Part shown: positions 31,254 through 41,395 of the stretch, piece by piece
Layout: each line of letters opens with the position of its first letter
Numbering within the stretch: the first letter of the stretch is position 1
NCBI GenBank assembly: GCA_043769645.1
Contig: JAYVJC010000042.1
Coordinates: 1-64,000, forward strand
Origin: JAYUDN01 sp043769645
GTDB taxonomy: Bacteria > Patescibacteriota > Gracilibacteria > BD1-5 > UBA2023
DNA: 64,000 nt
Direction: 5' to 3'
Made by a program: the position numbers and the translations under genes
Notes under the pieces: generated by a model
Database searches by the model: none
The model's input: the letters and a program-made list of their open reading frames with translations, nothing else
What the model was told of the DNA's origin: nothing

Positions 31254-31295
31254 TTTTTGCCTTTTCCCCTCTTTTTTATATAGTGGAAGGGATTT

Positions 31296-31526
31296 ATGTG
31301 GGAAGAAAACCAAGATACACTCTCGAGAACATTTCTATTTGCTGATTTTACAGATGCGATGGCTTTTATCGTGAAAGTATGACTCCTCGCTGAGAAATCT
31401 GATCATCATCCTACCATTACCAATACCTATACCTCAGTACGTATCGAACTCACCACGCATGAAGCTGGCAATACGGTAACCACTCGAGATAGAGAAATGT
31501 CTCAGATTATTGATTCTTTTTTATAA
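31296..31526 (+). CDS. Pterin-4a-carbinolamine dehydratase-like protein
   Basis: 76 residues. The core motif SDHHPTITNTYTSVRIELTTH matches the PhhB/PCD family active site (the HHP-xx-xY-N-V pattern), and DAMAFIVKVGLLAEK is the preceding helix. Shorter than most family members, lacking the first strand. It dehydrates 4a-hydroxy-tetrahydropterin in other organisms. No aromatic hydroxylase is visible nearby, so its role here is unclear. lysS follows 3 bases later. Confidence 0.85.
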
Positions 31527-31529
31527 ACT

Positions 31530-33617
31530 ATGCCGACTCCAAACTACTCCAGTGAAACCCTCGATCGAATGCGCAAACTCGAGCGTATCCGTGCTCTTGG
31601 AGTGAATCCTTTTGCTACGCGATTCGATGCGAGTTCGAGTATCGGAGATATCCTCTTGAAGTATCCTTCCAGTATAGATCCGACACTCCAAGAATCCAAA
31701 AATACAATCTTTCGAACTATAGAAACTATTATCCCAGCTCCGACGGATGAAGTGGCTATCGCGGGTCGAGTGATGCTCCATCGAAGCTTCGGGAAGATCT
31801 GCTTCGCGACTATTTCTGATGGAACGGGACGACTGCAGGTACTGTTCTCAAGGGAGAATTGCTTTATCAACCTCACCCCTAACCCCTCTCCTGAAGGAGA
31901 TGGGGATTCAGGAGCGGTCTCTTTACTCCCCCTCTCTGGAGGAGAGGGGGCTGGGGGGTGAGGTGGTGATGAAGTATCCGCCTACAAATTCGCCGAGAAG
32001 CTCATCGACCTCGGGGATTTTATCGGGGTGCGGGGTGAGCTTTTTTATACGCATAAATGAGAACTCACACTCTTTGTGAAAGAGTTTACCTTTCTTACGA
32101 AGGCGATTCGTCCCCTTCCTGAGAAATTCCACGGGATAGAAAATGAGGATGAACGATTTCGAAAGCGGTACCTCGATATGACTATGGATGATGAGCTTCG
32201 TGCTGTATTCATACGAAAATCCAGATTCTGGAAAGCAACTCGAGATTTTCTCGTATCGAAGGGATTCCTCGAAGTCGAGACTCCGACCCTCGAGCATACG
32301 ACCGGTGGAGCGGAAGCTCGACCATTTGCCACGCATCACAACGACTACGACGTCGATGTATTCCTACGTATATCGATCGGTGAGCTCTGGCAGAAACGTC
32401 TGATGGCCGGAGGATTTCCGAAGACCTTCGAAATCGGACGCGCCTATCGAAATGAGGGATCGAGTCCAGATCACCTACAAGAGTTTACCAATATGGAATT
32501 CTACTGGGGATATGCAAACTATGAGGCCGGGATGAAACTCGTCGAAGCCATGTACCGATATATCGCTATGGAAGTCTATGGAAAGACGGTATTCACCGCT
32601 AGAGGACATACCTTCGATCTCGCGAACGAGTGGTGACGCGTTGATTATGTGAGTGCAGTACTCGAGAAAACGGGTATTGATATCCTCTCGGCAACAGATG
32701 GTGAAATGCAACAAAAACTCACCGAGCTCGGGGTTAAGTATGATGGTACCAATCGGGAACGCCTCACCGATACGCTCTGGAAGTATACGAGAAAGCAGAT
32801 CTCGGGACCCGCATTCCTGATCAACCATCCCTCTCTCATCTCACCTCTGGCGAAAACGAGTGAGAAAAATCCTGGAACCGTTGAACGGTTTCAGGTCATT
32901 CTAGGAGGATCCGAAATCGGAAATGGCTACAGTGAGCTCAATGACCCCCTCGAACAACGCGCTCGATTCGAGAAACAACAGGAGATGCTTGCGGCTTGAG
33001 ATGACGAGGCGATGATGCCAGACTGGGATTTCGTCGAGATGCTCGAACACGGGATGCCTCCGACCTGCGGATTCGGATTCGGAGAACGACTCTTTGCCTT
33101 TCTCGAGGATAAACCCATACGTGAAGTGCAGTACTTCCCATTTATGAAGCCAGTCGGAGAATCACTTTCCATCAAAGAATCTGAGGAACGATACCGTTCC
33201 AAGAAGATTATCGTGATCGCTGATGAACATCATCCCGCAGGTCCTGGAGCTGTAGCGAATGCTATCGGACAACTCGGCATTGAGATCGGCATGTTTTCAG
33301 AAAACAAACTCGCAGAAACAAAGATCCTTCATGATGCCGATGGGCGTGTTCACTATGCGGATGCCTACTATGGGATGTCGAACCTCTCAGGAACTCACGA
33401 ACAAATGGCACACTTTGTGATGAAATGTCATACAGCCAATATCCAAGTTTTTGATTTTTCAGAAATCATGAGAAAAGCTCACTCCGATAAGCAAATGCTC
33501 GAGGGATATAGGTGACTCTCGACCGAAGATATCAGTTATATTGCAGTTGGAGCTGTCATTCCTGCTGACTTCGAGAAAGAATGGCTCGCAGGACTTAAAT
33601 TATTCGGGAAACAATAA
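31530..33617 (+). CDS. lysS: Lysyl-tRNA synthetase (class II) fused to a DUF2000 domain
   Basis: 695 residues, about 190 more than usual. N-terminal OB-fold anticodon domain; class II motif 2 region FEIGRAYRNEGSSPDHLQEF and motif 3 GFGFGERLFAFLED; VETPTLEHTTGGAEARPF. From about residue 550 a second domain begins (KKIIVIADEHHPAGPGAVAN, HDADGRVHYADAY, GAVIPADFEKEWLAG) that resembles DUF2000, a peptidyl-tRNA-hydrolase-like fold. In the OB fold, residues near 110-145 are an in-frame repeat insertion (NLTPNPSPEGDGDSG, PLSGGEGAGG). LysRS charges tRNA-Lys; the added domain has no known role here. Confidence 0.93.
31860..31966 (+). repeat. In-frame palindromic repeat inside lysS
   Basis: Contains CCCCTCTCCTGAAGGAGATG and CCCCCTCTCTGGAGGAGAGG, palindromic units of the well-known LTPNPSP type found between and inside genes of many bacteria. 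It encodes a Pro/Gly/Ser-rich loop within the anticodon-binding OB fold without breaking the frame. Confidence 0.8.
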
Positions 33618-33695
33618 AAATTTTCTAAGCAATCCAACTTTGGATGTATCTAAAGAGGATATAATCCTTTCATTTTGAAGGAGAATATCAAATAC

Positions 33696-34460
33696 TTAGG
33701 ATCATTCGATGGACGATAACTCATGGTAAGACTCCATGAGTCTTGGTATAGAAGCACCAAGATCAGTAATCTTTAGCTTCAAAACCCCGTCTTGAATGGA
33801 GATAACTTTGATATTGGCGTCATGAAGACCATCCCAGTTTACAAAAAGAGGAAAACCCAATAGCTTATCAAGTTCTTTTCCGATTTTCATCAGTATATCC
33901 ATATTATACTGTATTCTGAAGAAACGATTTCCTCGAAAAACAGGAACATCAATGAGGGTATCACCTGGGACAAATTCAACTTCAGAAGTTACTACTGCAA
34001 CATGATCCCCTTTAGTGTAGATTTCTGAAATACTACTTCAAAGTTCGAGTACTTCCACCTCTAGAGATGAAATTGGCTCGGGAAATCCTTGTTTATTTTT
34101 CATAAATACTCACTTAGGTAGCATGATACTATGCAGATGATCTGCAAGACGTTTGTGGAGGATATGATATTGCTCTACGAGATCTCTTGATACTCAAGGG
34201 TGATAGAGCTTTTGCACGGTTCCTTGCGGCGTCAAGAGCACAGTACTATCGACGGAATATCTCTTCACAAAAAGTGGGCGACTCCCCTGGATAATCTTTT
34301 CTCCTGATAAAACCAGTTCTGTTCTTGAACGTAAGTAATTTATGACTTTTTGGATTCTAGGAAGAACTGTATTTTTGTTCGGCCCCCCTGGCGGGGTAGC
34401 ACTTCATTCCAGATTCCATAGGATTCAGATTTTGCTTTTTCAAAATGATTTGAACTGCAT
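33696..34460 (-). CDS. Hypothetical protein
   Basis: 254 residues. N-terminal basic segment with an SATPPGGPNK loop (34370-34410), then helical and beta sequence including VLELGSSISEIYTKGDHVAV and FVNWDGLHDANIKVISIQDG. No signal peptide. No family recognised. Convergent with lysS. Confidence 0.6.
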
Positions 34461-34575
34461 AATAACAATAGAGATATATTTTCTCTCATGCTACCATACT
34501 AAAATCAATAAGTCAACTCATTTATCGGTTTCACTTTCTCAGTTTTTCTCTATAATCTTTTCTAATTACTTACCC

Positions 34576-35433
34576 ATGAAACCACTTACTCATACTCTTT
34601 CTTTCCTCTGACTCGGCCTCATGTGAGTACCGATGGCTCGAAACATCATCACGAAGTGACACACACTCACGGTCTATAATCGTACGCCTGGAAAAGCCAA
34701 AGAACTTACCGATCTTGGAGCAATAGAGGCAATGACTCTCGAGGAGGCCCTCGCGTCTGATGTCATCATCACCATGCTTACGGATGGTCAGGCAGTCTAT
34801 GATATGATCGTACAGCATAAAGATTCCATACAATCTGGAAGTATACTCATCGATATGTCGACCATCGGGGTCGAGTGGGCGGAGCGGATTGGAAATGAAC
34901 TCGGAGAAAAGTGAATCCACTTCATCGATGCCCCCGTGACGGGCAGTACTCCGAAAGCCATTACGGGAGAGCTCACGATATTTATCTGAGGAGATCAAGA
35001 AATAGTCGAGAAAGTAAGGCCCATACTCGAGTGTATGGGAACCAATCTTCAGTATATGGGAGGGGCCGGGACCGGGCAAGCGATGAAGCTCGTGAACAAT
35101 CACCTCGTCGCCCTCTCGATGGTAAGCCTCGTCGAATGCATCTTCGCGGGGGAAAGACTCGGACTTGACCGGAAGAGAATCCTCGATGTCCTCGCAACCG
35201 TGCCCGTCACTTCCGCTTATCATCGGATGAAGCTTCCGATGCTCGCAAACTGAGAGTATCCGCCGATGTTCTCAGGAGACAATATGCTCAAAGATATCGA
35301 GCTCGCCCTCTCAAGTCCAGGATCACGAGAAGAGCTTCCTCTCCTTGATATCTCCGAGAAACTCTATAGGAAAATTCACGACCTCGGATACGGAGGAGAA
35401 GATCTCGCGAGCATCGATCGGCTCTATAGATAG
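34576..35433 (+). CDS. NAD(P)-dependent 3-hydroxyisobutyrate dehydrogenase family protein
   Basis: 285 residues. Beta-hydroxyacid dehydrogenase. Rossmann motif FLGLGLMGVPMARNII at residues 10-25, with the first and third glycines TGA; YNRTPGKA for NADP choice; substrate motif DAPVTGSTPKA; catalytic lysine in GQAMKLVNNH. The family covers 3-hydroxyisobutyrate, tartronate semialdehyde and succinic semialdehyde (GLYR) reductases, so the substrate is open. TATAAT about 20 bases upstream. Confidence 0.92.
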
Positions 35434-35463
35434 CTTTCGAATTTTGAGATTGATTCTATCGTG

Positions 35464-36243
35464 CTACTCATCTATCGTGACCACTCAATACATACGAGAG
35501 GTATCGTTTTTATCTACGATAGTAAATCATGGAGTATTACTATACTCAATACCATTTGGACCCTGTTTTGGTAGATTTGGAATCGAGCCAAATACTGGTA
35601 TTCGAGAACGAATGGATATATTTGAAGGAGATTGTTGACTTAATTCTGAACGAGGATTTATTTTTTTAGCCCACTCTATAAATAATTCTTTTATTCGTTG
35701 AACACTCACATCCGAAACAGTATTCCACTCTCGGATAATACTTTTTTGAATAAGAGAATTATCGACCAGGTCTTTTGCTTGTATACTCCTATTGGCGAGT
35801 TGAGTATCGATTGCTTTGGCATCTAGAAAACGTTCTTCTGGTTTTATTTTTTCAAATATAATATAATCTGTTGTACCATCTCTGTTTTTAGAAATAATCC
35901 TCAGTGGTGCATTCGGATTATTATATCCATCTCATTTTAGTGAGGAAAGGCTTAATTCCTTCGTTCCGCTATCAAGAGCTATAGCTCATCCTGGTACTTC
36001 TTGAGGAATCCCATCATCAGTTCAGAGAAATGCGCGAAATTTTTTATCTTTGTTCATTATTACAATTCCGTCTCCATTCCCATTTCTACCTTGTTCTATT
36101 TTGATTCCATAATCAGTTATAGTATTCAAGGTTCGAGTATCTATTCTTCCGATAGTATATCCTGGGTCTTTCATTGCTTCCTGGGCACTCACTCACCTGG
36201 TAGAAAGATACTGTTCACGGTTATCTGGGACTTCTTGTGGCAT
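35464..36243 (-). CDS. Hypothetical protein
   Basis: 259 residues, MPQEVPDNREQYLSTRGVSA at the start. Asp/Gly-rich beta-like segments (RNGNGDGIVIMNKDKKFRAF, KNRDGTTDYIIFEKI) followed by a helical part. Five or more TGA glycines. No signal peptide and no family recognised. Convergent with the dehydrogenase gene. Confidence 0.6.
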
Positions 36244-36314
36244 ATATAGTATAAAGTAATAAACTATGTATAGTATACCACATTCATTCCTTTACTGTCA
36301 ATATTTCTTACTTT

Positions 36315-36347
36315 AAAAAATCCCTCTTATTTCTAAGGGGGATTTTT
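36315..36347. terminator. Bidirectional terminator
   Basis: Stem TCCCTCTTA / TAAGGGGGA (one G-U) flanked by A6 and T6, just downstream of the LysM-CHAP gene on the minus strand. Confidence 0.8.
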
Positions 36348-36359
36348 TATAGATATTCT

Positions 36360-37496
36360 TTAGTCAGCGTAGATATATCCATCGATTGCGTTATCATCTT
36401 TTGAGAGTTTTCGGACGGTGACTTCATTGATCCGGCGATAGTTCATATCCTTGATAATCACTTCATCATCGGTGACATCGACGACGATGGCTACATGTCC
36501 ATAACGTCAGTTATATTTAGGTCCTGAAAGCTGTAAGATCGCTCCTGGTACAGGTATTGATCCCGTCTTGACTCCGGCCGCTTTCGCATGAGATATCCAC
36601 TGATTCGCATTTCCTCTCCAAGTGACATTTTTATGCGTTGCGACATACCACGTACAGTTTCCCCAAGCAAATCCAGAATTCTTTCCCGTATATTCGATCG
36701 GATAGCGGTCTTTTATACCCTCTGATTGTGTTTGTTTTTTGGTTTTTGACTTAACTGCTGCGGGAGTTTCAGAAACTGCAACTTTTTTCTGAGTGACAAC
36801 GGCCACCACTTTCTGAGCTACTGCCTTGATCGCTCCTGGAATTATGAGATCTCGACCTTCTCGAATTGCCTCGGCATTTGTGAGGTTGTTGACTCGTACG
36901 ATATCTTCTACATCGACCTTATAGTTCATAGCGATTTCTGAGAGCGTATCATTTTTTCCGACCGTATACACCACCCCAGAAACGGGAGGGATACGCAGAT
37001 TCATTCTGGGCTTGATGCCATCAGACTCGGTCATATCATTGGCCCAGCGGATGGTATCTACGCTTATATCGTATTTACTCGATATTTTACTGAGGGAATC
37101 TCCAGATTTGACCGTATAGTAAGATAAACTCGCGATCCGAGTGTCTGTGACCGAAGGGGGCGTATCTTGAGGAGTGGCATGAGGGGACTCGGTACTCGCG
37201 ACAACGGCTGAGTCCTCTGAGGTTTGAACGAGTCCATTATCAGAAACAGATAAACTTGTAGTATCTACTGGAGTATCTCCAGTATAGGCCGTGATGATAC
37301 TTGAGTTATCGTATTGTCCCACATCAGTTTCCAAGTTTTGTCCGAGAACGGAGAGTGAAGGATAGATCGGAAGGAGGGTTACCATAGTCAGAGTAAACCA
37401 CTTAAAGGTCCGAAATGTTTCCCACACAGTCTGCACCGTATGATTATTACGGAGCGCTCGTTCGAGACGTGCTTGGGTATTGAGAGATGTACGCAT
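36360..37496 (-). CDS. LysM-CHAP peptidoglycan hydrolase
   Basis: 378 residues. One membrane anchor or signal (WFTLTMVTLLPIYPSLSVLG, about residues 33-52), a Ser/Thr linker, two LysM domains (YYTVKSGDSLSKISSKYDIS and YTVGKNDTLSEIAMNYKVD), then a CHAP domain with catalytic Cys in GNCTWYVATH and His in YGHVAIVVDV (the preceding Gly is TGA). Binds and probably cleaves peptidoglycan peptide bonds, in growth or against another cell's wall. Confidence 0.92.
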
Positions 37497-37563
37497 TCAT
37501 AATTTTTAGGAATAAAAGCGGTATCGGGAGCTTCGAGGAAAACATTCCCCTTCTCCCATACGG

Positions 37564-37875
37564 CTACGCTATCGAATCGACACTAAGTCGAGTCTTCTGA
37601 GCGCGGAATCCATAGGTTCGCATATAGCGTTTTTTAGCTTTCATTTTGAACACTCGGATTTTATCAGCTTTGAAATTTTCGAGAACAGTAAGTTGTACTT
37701 TAGATCCAGCTACCGTAGGAGTTCCGACGGTTGTCGTTTTTCCATCTTCTGAAGCCACAAGAAGGGCTTCCATGGTCATCACTTTTCCGACTTCGAGATT
37801 CTGATTATCGAGGACGATAGTCATTTTCTCAGAAACAGTATATTGATGTCCACTGATTTGTAAAACTGCAATCAT
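37564..37875 (-). CDS. rplU: 50S ribosomal protein L21
   Basis: 103 residues, normal length, no TGA. Recognised from MIAVLQISGHQYTVSEK, the VGTPTVAGSKVQ region and the C-terminal FKMKAKKRYMRTYGFRAQ that binds 23S rRNA. rpmA (L27), its usual neighbour, is absent here. Confidence 0.95.
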   Translation of the reverse strand: MIAVLQISGHQYTVSEKMTIVLDNQNLEVGKVMTMEALLVASEDGKTTTVGTPTVAGSKVQLTVLENFKADKIRVFKMKAKKRYMRTYGFRAQKTRLSVDSIA

Positions 37876-38101
37876 AAAAAAGAAATGGTAATGCTCAGAT
37901 AAGGGGCAATAAATGCACTTGAAGTCCTTATCACGAAGCGAAAATAGGTTTTAACGTTTAGGGTTTACATATGAGAGAAGTATTCTTCTCGCGGGTAAAC
38001 TCTAAATACTAACGGCTATTTTTAATTACTTCGGAGTTTATTAGTTCCATTCCTCACTATTCATTCTTCATTATCAATTATTAATTCGTAATTGATCAAT
38101 A

Positions 38102-38123
38102 TGGCTGGGGTACTAGGATTCGA
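38102..38123 (-). repeat. Copy of the 3' end of tRNA-Gln
   Basis: 22 bases identical to the CCA end and T arm of the tRNA-Gln at 38267-38288, preceded by a similar TTCGTAATTGATC flank. The rest of a tRNA does not follow; instead there is a hairpin CGAGTGC / GCACTCG (38121-38142). Confidence 0.8.
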
Positions 38124-38266
38124 GTGCTCTCCGCCGCACTCGGCTCTCTCGCTTCTCGAAGTGACGACAGTCACTTCTTGTCCCGACGGGAACAGCTCGA
38201 TTCGAATCTGTAGAAGGTAAACTTGTATTCGTAATTCGTCATTGATGCATTCGTAATTGATCCTTA

Positions 38267-38341
38267 TGGCTGGGGTACTAGGATTCGAACCTAGGAATGG
38301 CGGAGTCAAAGTCCGCTGCCTTACCGCTTGGCGATACCCCA
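38267..38341 (-). tRNA. tRNA-Gln (UUG)
   Basis: 75 bases with encoded CCA. Acceptor TGGGGTA / TACCCCA, anticodon stem GCGGA / TCCGC, loop CTTTGAC giving anticodon TTG, T arm CCTAGG-TTCGAAT-CCTAG. Confidence 0.95.
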
Positions 38342-38850
38342 AAGCAGAGAAGACAGAAGACAGAAACAGGCAACAGGAGGAATACAGAAACCCAACTGCG
38401 AACTGCTAACTGTGAACTGCTCGTATTTCTGGACCCGGGGATTATAGTGAGAAATCGTAAAAGTCAAAATTATTCTCTCACCCCTTTCTCATCCCAATGG
38501 TGAGGTCAGTACTGATGTGAAAGTTCGCGTCGTCCAAGACAGTATACCACAACATTTTCTGAGAAAGGAAAAGAAAATATATTGACTTTAAATTTTAATA
38601 TTCAATTATATTAATTTAATGACGTTTACGTCGAGAGAATCTAAAGAATCCTTGTTATGAAAATTTTGAACTTTTCCCTTTTACGATATACTCTATAGGT
38701 ACTCCTGGGTGCTTGATACTGACTCTCTCATCCATAGCAACCATATATCCCAACCCTATCGATCTACCTGCTACCATCTATCTGCTAACTGCTATTTGCT
38801 TTAATCTATCTGCTACAAGCTTACGCCTATCTGCTATAATCTATCATCCC
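38342..38850. repeat. Intergenic region with purine runs and CTATCTGCTATAAT repeats
   Basis: From 38342 a run of AGACAGAAGACAGAAA-type sequence, then AT-rich DNA, then from 38730 several copies of CTATCTGCTA and CTGCTATAATCTATC up to the L9 start. The last copy supplies a TGCTATAAT box at 38832-38840. No gene. Confidence 0.65.
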
Positions 38851-38854
38851 TCCT

Positions 38855-39322
38855 ATGCCTCCCTCCAAAACTACCATCGAACTTCTCGTCCATATTGCCC
38901 ACCTCGGGAAGATCGGGGACATTGTCGAAGTTTCGACCGCTCAGGCTCGCAATCTTTTTATCCCGAAAAAAATGGCCCGTGAGATAACCCCAGAAAGACT
39001 CAAGCAGATAGAACTCGAGAAAAAACGAGCGCAGGATCAAGCTCGCCTTCGTCTCCTCGATGCCTACAAAATCAAGGAAGCCATCGATGGACAGATCCTC
39101 GAATTCACTCTCAAGGGAAAGAATGGAAAAGTATTCGGAGGTCTCGATGAACACGCGATTATCACTCGCGTCAAGCACAAGTGGGGCTATGATTTCGAAA
39201 AATCTGAGGTTAAGCTCCCAAACCGTACCCATATCAAAACCGTCGGTACTCACCTCGTCTACATACACATAACGAAAGATACTCTCGCGAAGATACAAGT
39301 AGAGGTGAAACTCGATGCATAA
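38855..39322 (+). CDS. rplI: 50S ribosomal protein L9
   Basis: 155 residues, no TGA. ELLVHIAHLGKIGDIVEVST is the N-terminal domain; NLFIPKKMAREITPE is the characteristic turn; a long helix and C-terminal domain follow. The extended -10 box TGCTATAAT is 14 bases upstream, so the leader would be very short. Confidence 0.95.
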   Translation: MPPSKTTIELLVHIAHLGKIGDIVEVSTAQARNLFIPKKMAREITPERLKQIELEKKRAQDQARLRLLDAYKIKEAIDGQILEFTLKGKNGKVFGGLDEHAIITRVKHKWGYDFEKSEVKLPNRTHIKTVGTHLVYIHITKDTLAKIQVEVKLDA

Positions 39323-39324
39323 GT

Positions 39325-39577
39325 CGCTTTCTTGTCATCCCGAGGCACTCGAGGGATCCCTTTGTTTAAATTGTATCATCATGGAGATACAGATTCTCAT
39401 TCGATAGATTCTAGTTTTTATGGGAATGACAAAAACCAGTTCAATAACAAACCAGCCAATCAGCAAAACACTTTCCTATAATTCATTTGAAGTGACAATA
39501 AAGATATAACTGCTATCTGCTACATTCTACCTGCTATAAGCTTAGACCTACCTACTCCCTAATCTCATACCAATCAA
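39325..39577. repeat. Intergenic REP-like repeat and CTATCTGC repeat
   Basis: TCATCCCGAGGCACTCGAGG (compare 19122), a second palindromic unit TTTTTATGGGAATGACA, then CTGCTATCTGCTACATTC variants before the next gene. No coding sequence. Confidence 0.7.
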
Positions 39578-40159
39578 GTGCTACCAACTATTGCCCTCTT
39601 CGGTGGAGCCTTCGATCCACCACATCTCGGACATACTGCCATCATCATCAATCTTCTGAAGAGGAGTGAATTTGATAAAATAGTAATCATTCCAACTGGT
39701 CCACGAAAAGATAAAAACTATCATATTCCCGACATCCTACGCAAAGAAATGATACAACTCTGGAAAGAAACTCTCAGTACCTCAGAAACTGAAGCCTCGA
39801 GAGTAGTTCTCGACTTCGACGTATTCGATGGAAAAGTGGGTGAAGGAACCTATGAACATGAAGCGTATTTTCAAAAGAAGTATACTGCAAGAGAAATATT
39901 TCATGTATTTGGAAGTGATACCATTTCCACGATGAACGAATGGGAACCTCACGGTGATATCGTCGCCCAAGAACTCCTGAAAATCATATTCAACCGGAAG
40001 TGATATCCCCTCGATGTTTCGAAAATCAAAAACTATACCCTTCTCGAAGGAGAAATTCCAGAAATTTCCAGTACCGAGATGCGGTCTGGAAGGGATGAAT
40101 TCCTTCATCCAACCATCAAGGATTTTATAAAGAAAAATAGACTATACACTCTTCTGTAG
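39578..40159 (+). CDS. nadD: Nicotinate-nucleotide adenylyltransferase-like protein
   Basis: 193 residues from a GTG start. Nucleotidyltransferase fold: ALFGGAFDPPHLGHTAI has the (F/H)GGxFDPxHxGH motif, with VIIPTGPRKD, FGSDTISTMNEW and the C-terminal ISSTEMRSGRDE (ISST-R motif). Catalyses adenylation of nicotinate mononucleotide in NAD synthesis; NMN specificity is possible too. One TGA Gly after FNRK. Its 3' end overlaps the next, opposite gene by 18 bases. Confidence 0.88.
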
Positions 40160-40441
40160 TGATACAGTTACTCTTTCTCGAATTCTATATAAGGCACTTC
40201 TGACTTCATGTCATTTTGCCATCAACTCCAAATGGTCTAAGATAAATTGAGATGTTTCATCTCTTGGGACTTTCCCCCTTCTCGGAGACTGTTGAGACGA
40301 GTAGATTCGATTTGCTATCTGTTCTGGTGTTTCTCTATTGAGCTGAGCCAGTATCGAATTTATCAATCCAGTATCAAAAATGAGTAGATTTCTATTAGAA
40401 AATGAATCAATCAGATGATCATTGGAAAACGAATCTAACAT
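40142..40441 (-). CDS. Small hypothetical protein overlapping nadD
   Basis: 99 residues: MLDSFSNDHLIDSFSNRNLL, a Ser/Arg-rich middle (YSSQQSPRRGKVPRDE), and a helical end after a TGA Gly. It overlaps the nadD 3' end on the opposite strand. No family recognised; moderate doubt that it is real. Confidence 0.5.
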
Positions 40442-40487
40442 ATGAGTTGTAAAAAGTAGTATACTTTATATAATCTTAATTATCGAT

Positions 40488-40874
40488 ATGTCAACTCTTC
40501 TTTGCATAGACTATGGAACTCGGAAATCATGACTCGCCTACTCGGTCGAGGGATTTGCCTTTACCTATAAGACCGTGTCGACTCGAGAAATCATCTGAGA
40601 AATAGAGAAACTCATCTCCGAAAAATCCCCCAAGTCCATTATCCTCGGAATGCCCTACCATATCGATGGTTCGATGTCGCTCCATGGGAAACGCGTACAA
40701 ACCTTCGAAAAAGAACTCCGGAAGTATTTTTCACTTCCCATCATCCTCCATGATGAACGACTTTCGACGAGCGAAGCACGTATACATTTCTCAGAAAGTG
40801 GCCAGTCAGGCGACGTCGATGCCGAAGCCGCACGCCTGATCCTCGAGGATTATATAAAACAAGTAGAAAGGTAG
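40488..40874 (+). CDS. ruvX: Putative pre-16S rRNA nuclease RuvX/YqgF
   Basis: 128 residues. RNase H fold: LCIDYGTRKSGLAYS carries the first catalytic Asp, with the Gly from TGA; SIILGMPYHIDGSMS is the second motif (GMP...DG); HDERLSTSEA and SGDVDAEAARLILEDYI carry the later acidic residues. Processes the 5' end of 16S rRNA in relatives. Confidence 0.92.
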
Positions 40875-41170
40875 AAACGATGGAACGGTAGAGACGCTGG
40901 GAAGAGGGTTTGCTGGGAAGGGGAAAGAGTGCTAGAAATGATGGAATGGTAGAGACGCTGGGAAGATAGTGAGCTGGTTAGCAGGTAAGTGAACCGGTTT
41001 AGTCATTCCCGTGAAAACGGGAATCCAGTGCGTGATAAATATGAGGGATTTTTTATAATTCTGACCTCAGTGGAGGTATCCTGAATGCTGGTTTGCAGGT
41101 TAGAAGTTTAGTTAATATTGTCATTCCCGTGAAAAAGGGAATCTAAACCAATGAATCTAGATCCCCGCAA
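40875..41170. repeat. Intergenic repeats: GGTAGA-type and palindromic GGGAATGAC units
   Basis: Two copies of GATGGAANGGTAGAGACGCTGGGAAG-like sequence, the reverse complement of the pyrimidine repeats near 43470-43600, followed by two copies of TCATTCCCGTGAAAANGGGAAT (near 41000 and 41130). No gene. Confidence 0.8.
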
Positions 41171-41189
41171 TTGCAAGGATAACAAAGAT

Positions 41190-41211
41190 AAAAAAGGCGC
41201 CCGAAGGCGCC
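41190..41211 (-). terminator. GC-rich terminator of the second TGA-terminated small gene
   Basis: Perfect stem GGCGCC / GGCGCC with TTCG-type loop and T6 on the minus strand, 14 bases after the TGA at 41225-41227. Confidence 0.88.
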
Positions 41212-41224
41212 GACTTCATCAGGA

Positions 41225-41395
41225 TCAGACGAACCATAGTGTGGCCGTCTCAGCCCCGAATGCTCCCCCATCGTAATCCTGGTCGAGGAGACCAAAATCA
41301 CGAGCAACTGTCTTTACTGCTCGTTCCCGACGAGCGGCCAGAAGCCGCCGTAGGGATACGAGAACTGATAAAGCGATAGCAAAAGCATCCAACAT
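41225..41395 (-). CDS. Short basic protein, probable import ending in TGA
   Basis: 56 residues if TGA is the stop: MLDAFAIALSVLVSLRRLLA, an Arg-rich middle, then DQDYDGGAFGAETATLWFV. Preceded by AGGAGG five bases before ATG and by TTGATT-N16-TATATA (41447-41452 and 41425-41430). In the host code TGA would be Gly and translation would run through the terminator. Classical signals and GC-rich ends are unlike its neighbours. I infer a standard-code origin; function unknown. Confidence 0.5.
   Translation of the reverse strand: MLDAFAIALSVLVSLRRLLAARRERAVKTVARDFGLLDQDYDGGAFGAETATLWFV

Noticed and set aside
38061..38342. 93-codon minus-strand frame
   Set aside because: Covers the tRNA-Gln and its partial copy; not protein-coding.
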